From assembly GCA_018417955.1 (NCBI GenBank), contig JACTVC010000001.1, forward strand, positions 2,108,001-2,172,000: a DNA stretch of 64,000 nucleotides. The letters are read 5' to 3'. A model generated the notes under the pieces. The model had not been told where the DNA came from and ran no database searches. It saw only the letters and a list, made by a program, of their open reading frames with translations. A program made the translations under genes and the position numbers. Position 1 is the stretch's first letter. Each line of letters begins with the position of its first letter. Below are positions 60,395 through 64,000 of this stretch, in pieces. The DNA is from Laccaria trichodermophora (lineage: Eukaryota; Basidiomycota; Agaricomycetes; Agaricales; Hydnangiaceae).

Positions 60395-60925
60395 CAGTGT
60401 TGGATTCTAAAGGGTTATTAACCCCCAGAATTTTGGCTAAGGCTTAGGTCTTAGTTACAGGCCTTAATTAAGACTTGATTCTAAGGGGTTATTAAGGCTC
60501 TGCCTAAAAATAGATTATTTTGTCAGTCCTTCAAAGTCATCACCTAAGCCCTAATTTTCTATCATCTGGTACATATTCTCTCTGCATCTGCCTCCTCATC
60601 TGCCAAAAAGTCATCAATTGGGCTTCCTCCATGTATGATTTTTGGGCCATGAAAAGAAAAGTATGCATGCATAGGGGACCCAATTTACTTGGTGCTGGGG
60701 ATAAAGTGTTTCCAAGTTTGGATGGGGCAAGAAGGGTTGGAAGTGGAGTATATTTGCAATTTGTCCATCTGATTCATTCCACATAGTAGTAGTCATATTC
60801 TCTTGGCACACATTTCTAAGGCTTAACTAAGACCTATTGAAAACTCTGACCGATGCTAACCCTTAGCCTTAGAATGAATTTAAGCCTCAAACCTTATTAA
60901 CCCCTAAGCCTTAAGTTCAACACTG
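60395..60925. mobile_element. hAT-like MITE, 531 bp
   Basis: The terminal repeat CAGTGTTG starts at 60395 and ends inverted (CAACACTG) at 60925. Inward, GGTTATTAACCC and TAAGGCTTAGG-type words are shared by both arms. A perfect 8-bp duplication CAGTATTT flanks it (60387-60394 and 60926-60933). The left copy includes the last three bases of the neighbouring mariner-like element, so this MITE inserted later, at that element's right edge. It has no coding capacity. Confidence 0.88.
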
Positions 60926-60933
60926 CAGTATTT

Positions 60934-61405
60934 AGCACCAACAGCTTGCCCTCCGACTACTCCGACCTCCCCGAAGCAGAAACACCTGACTGAGGAATGA
61001 ACAATCTAACCTACAAACGCTCGAGTCATCTATTGATTCTTAACAATTGGCAGTGCTGGTGCAGTGCCGAACCCTAGGGCTATTGTTCGCCGAGAACCGT
61101 CCAGCCGATAAGGACACTCATCATGACGGATGGATCCATCATCTTTATTGTTGTTCGCTCCTGCCCTTTTGTTGTCTCCGCGGACGGGCACCCAGAGCGC
61201 TCATAAGCTAGGCAAATACGGTTGCTGTTGTCTCCTGGCACATACCATCTCCAGCTCTCACCAGCGCCAACGTTTGACGCTTTTTTTTCTATTCAATTCG
61301 AGTGAGGCTTAGTGCATCAATATCTGATCTTGTCCTATACCTCCAGGTAGGTGCGATGCAGAGATTTTGAAGACTGATTGCTGATCATGATGGTTGGAGT
61401 GTAGG
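60934..61405. other. Intergenic, upstream of the F-box gene
   Basis: No gene is recognised. A 60-codon frame at 61130-61312 has no domain. The promoter of the F-box gene must lie here. Confidence 0.45.
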
Positions 61406-63389
61406 ATGGCAGTTCAGACGTTGTTCCAGACCCGTACAAGATCCCCTTCTCCCTCCTCGACAAGCCATGGTAGCCATGATTCGGGGAGCTCGAGTTCTAT
61501 TCGCTCTTTTGATATGCATCGTATTAAACATGCTGCAGTAAGTCGAGCTTGCCCTTTCTTCCTCGACGTACTAATCATGTATTAATCAGTCATCATTCCT
61601 TCATCAACGCTGTTTATCGAGTCAAATCAGCCAGAGGAGGCATATGAACAGTCTTAATCCCGCATGTTCACTTCCTGAAGCCGTCCTGCGCAAGATTTTC
61701 ATAGCTTGTGCACGGATTTTTGGGAACGACGACGCTGCCTGGAGTTGGGTCAATGTGACCTACGTTTGCTCCTCTTGGAGGCAGGTAGCCCTCGACTGCC
61801 AAGACCTATGGCGCTACGTCGATTTTTCTCACCCCAAATGGTTCGCCGTCACGCTGCCTCGGGCTAAGACGGTCCCTCTCTGTATCCGAGCCACAGTTGG
61901 GACCCATAATACTGGGCTTCTACAACGAACATTTCAGCTCGCACACCGGATACAAAGCATAAACCTTACTTGCCCCATCCAACACATTCACGGTCTCCTT
62001 CCTACATTAACATACCCTAATCCCGCGCTCGAATCACTGACGATCAACGTGCGTATACCCAATTACGACAATACCCATAGAGTTTACGAACCCTTATCGT
62101 TCCCTACGACTGGCGCGCCCCTTCAGCGCCTACGCTATTTGGAATTGCGCTGCGCGCCGTTCTACATGATCTCTCCACGTTTCAACTTTCTTACCCACCT
62201 TCATCTTTATGATCTACCACCATGTGAACGACCTACTCGCCGTCGTTTCCTTTTCATGCTCGCGAAGATACCCCTCCTACAAGATTTAGTCCTGGAGCGA
62301 GCTTTCCCCATCAACGTTGAATCGGACGACTTTGCCCATACGGAGAAGCGAGTCACCCTCTCTCATCTCGTGTCCGTTTCCCTCACTGGGTCTGTGACGG
62401 ACCTTTCGGTCGTCTTGAACTGCATCAAGATGCCACCCACTGTCTGCCTCTCCTGTGTGATTTGCACACTTTCAGACCTCAAGGGCAACATCTGGAGGCT
62501 CGGCCAAGCTATCGGAGCCCATTCATGGGGGGGAACTGATGGTGTCCGGCTCGAAACACTCGTGATAACGGGTCGAGAAGAGTCAGAGCGGTTCTTGCCC
62601 GGGGTTGATATCAACCCAGATTTCAGACAGTCTCTCCGCCTTCGGGCCTATAGAGCCGACAGTGAAGTCGGCCGCGCTGCGTTTGACCTTTCTATTGGGC
62701 CTGAGCAGGGGTTTTCGGGAGACGACGTTATGGTGACTGCGTTGGGTGCCATTTGGAAAGCCCTCACGCTGACACATGTGCATACCATGGCCCTCCAGAA
62801 TCTGGATATCGTCACGCAAAAGTCGTGGTCCCAGTTCCTGCGCACCCTGCCTTCCCTCCGAGTTTTGGATATCAGAGGTCTCCCGCCTTCAGGGTTAGTT
62901 TGGGCACTTTTGCTGAACGCACGGGCTCATTCACAAGGTGATGTGGGGAATGGGGACGCTCAGCGCCTTTTTATCCCTAGGCTTAATGATATCTATATCC
63001 ATGGCGTTGATTGTTCCGCTGGAGGGTTCATGGTTGCTTCCGGTGCACTTGTGAACTCGCATTGCGACCTGGACGACTCACGTTTCTTGGATGTTCTATC
63101 CGCATGCCTGAGCGAACGGCGGCGGTTTGGGTTGTGTCTCCGGAGTTTATCTATCGCGCGATGCGAGTACGTGTATAAGCAATCAGCAGAAGATGCGAAG
63201 AAGGCTGTAGCGCATCTTGTTTGGGATTTGAGGGGGATTGTGAAACAGGAAACGGTCACGGATGAGACGAGTCCGGCGAGGTATAGGAAGGATTGGACAA
63301 TTTCAAGTTATCGGCCGAGGCATTATCATCGTTTAAGGACTCTTAGGGAGTTGGACTTGGAGCAGGAGCGGGAGAGCAGTCTATCGTGA
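61406..63389 (+). CDS. F-box protein with probable leucine-rich C-terminal part
   Basis: Two exons (61406-61537 and 61590-63389) joined over a 52-bp intron give 643 residues. Alternatives are translation from the ATG at 61644 (581 residues) or use of the acceptor at 61630, which would break the frame. The first ~65 residues are Ser/Thr/Arg-rich. The F-box covers about 68-120: LPEAVLRKIFIAC ... WSWVNVTYVCSSWRQVALDC, QDLWRYVDF. The rest alternates LxxLxL-like hydrophobic strands (LTHLHLYDLPP, LQDLVLERAF, LETLVITGREE, LPSLRVLDIRGLP, LRTLRELDLEQE), as in the irregular repeats of mushroom F-box proteins. The family is greatly expanded in Agaricomycetes and links substrates to SCF ubiquitin ligases. 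The substrate is unknown. Confidence 0.88.
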
Positions 63390-63874
63390 TATGTATATTA
63401 TTCTGTCCTTTCTTACTTATTCACCTCCACTTCATGCCTTTTGGCAACAGCCTTCTTTCTCACTATCTTGGAGGACGCATAGGCTGTTCTGTTATGTATG
63501 TCGAGTAAAGCCTCAATATTCAATATTCAATGGCAATATGTATATGCCTCATTCGCACCTCAACGCGCCCTATGACTCGGCACAATTTTGACATTTTATT
63601 GCCACAAAAATTGCTCCTAGCTCCAATCAAATTTCCCTTTTTTCTCGTCGAGAAATATGAAGAGAATTCCGTTTACATTGCTGCCTCCCAGAATTGCGAG
63701 GCTGTCTGTGATACTTACTCTGCACCCAGCATTGGTAATTGTTCAGAATCGATAGATGGCCCCCAGGCTGGAATGCACCACAACATCCTCATAAAGTTCT
63801 CATATTCTAATGTATACGTAAAAGTACATGTCTACATAAGAGTCCTATAACCCAAGTAAGTATGAAAGAAAGAT
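63390..63874. other. Intergenic, convergent
   Basis: Lies between the F-box gene stop (plus) and the stop of the partial gene (minus) at the right edge. The frames 63391-63591 and 63530-63850 have no domain. The word CAATATTCAATATTCAATGG at about 63515 is a short AT-rich repeat. Confidence 0.45.
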
Positions 63875-64000
63875 CTACCGCAAATTACGCGTATTAAACA
63901 CAATTAAATACGTCGACACCGTTATAAGTCCAATCGCAAGCACCACACCAGCATAGCAAAGCGCATACCGACATCTCTGAATCCAAGGATCGAACATCCT
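63875..64000 (-). CDS. 3' end of a membrane-protein gene (partial)
   Basis: The minus strand is open from the window edge to a TAG at 63875, giving 41 residues. They contain one hydrophobic helix (YAGVVLAIGLITVSTYLIVF) after a polar stretch (FDPWIQRCRYALC) and before a short basic tail (NTRNLR). It is probably the last exon of a gene lying to the right. The family cannot be told from this piece. Confidence 0.55.
   Translation of the reverse strand, partial: RMFDPWIQRCRYALCYAGVVLAIGLITVSTYLIVFNTRNLR

Noticed and set aside
1..64000. CRISPR arrays, bacterial-style operons, toxin-antitoxin or phage modules, secondary-metabolite cluster
   Set aside because: None is present. The window is a eukaryotic nuclear segment with unrelated housekeeping genes and transposon remains.

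Overview
This is a nuclear genome segment of a filamentous fungus, almost certainly a basidiomycete mushroom-type fungus (Agaricomycetes). The evidence is short 50-60 bp GT-AG introns, closely packed divergent and convergent gene pairs, eukaryote-only genes (cohesin SA/Scc3, CCR4-NOT Rcd1/Caf40, F-box/WD40), and hAT and mariner-type transposon remains typical of these genomes. There are no operons, CRISPR arrays or prokaryotic defence systems. All gene models below were joined by hand from splice signals, and every complete multi-exon model keeps one open frame.

Left part (1-14.9 kb): mostly mobile DNA and gene relics. It holds a mariner-like MITE (261-938) and an ~0.8 kb near-palindromic foldback element (1644-4723) split by a decayed hAT transposon (1956-4214, perfect 8-bp target duplication). 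An eIF4G-like N-terminal gene fragment with 204-bp tandem repeats follows on the minus strand. Next come an intact six-helix membrane protein gene (8528-9471) and a broken paralogue (about 10.8-13.64 kb) interrupted by a 1.9 kb insertion.

Central housekeeping block (14.9-44.2 kb), in order: an F-box/WD40 ubiquitin-ligase adaptor with an insertion inside the F-box; threonine synthase; an ADF-H plus PH domain actin-related protein divergent from a PP2C phosphatase with a GC-AG intron; an unknown helical protein convergent with the CCR4-NOT subunit Caf40. Caf40 is in turn divergent from a 22-exon bacterial-type iron-sulfur L-serine dehydratase with a likely mitochondrial presequence. The block closes with the cohesin subunit Scc3/STAG, convergent with a large Ser/Pro-rich coiled-coil protein. 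Threonine synthase (makes threonine) and serine dehydratase (degrades serine to pyruvate) are the two amino-acid enzymes. The rest serve chromosome, mRNA-decay, ubiquitin and cytoskeletal functions, with no sign of a joint pathway.

Right part (44.2-64 kb): gene-poor DNA with another inverted-repeat element (48501-49675), two uncharacterised low-complexity proteins (51.9-54.4 and 55.2-56.9 kb), a tRNA-Lys-like degenerate tRNA, a small uncharacterised minus-strand gene (58.5-59.2 kb), and a mariner-like MITE abutted by a hAT-like MITE with a perfect 8-bp duplication. An F-box protein gene (61.4-63.4 kb) and the 3' end of a membrane-protein gene at the right edge close the window.

The most interesting items are the nested transposon structure, the serine dehydratase that keeps the cysteine spacing and C-terminal cysteine of the bacterial enzyme, the eIF4G-derived repeat gene, the split F-box, and a 60-bp relic shared by two loci whose differences are silent or conservative in one reading frame.
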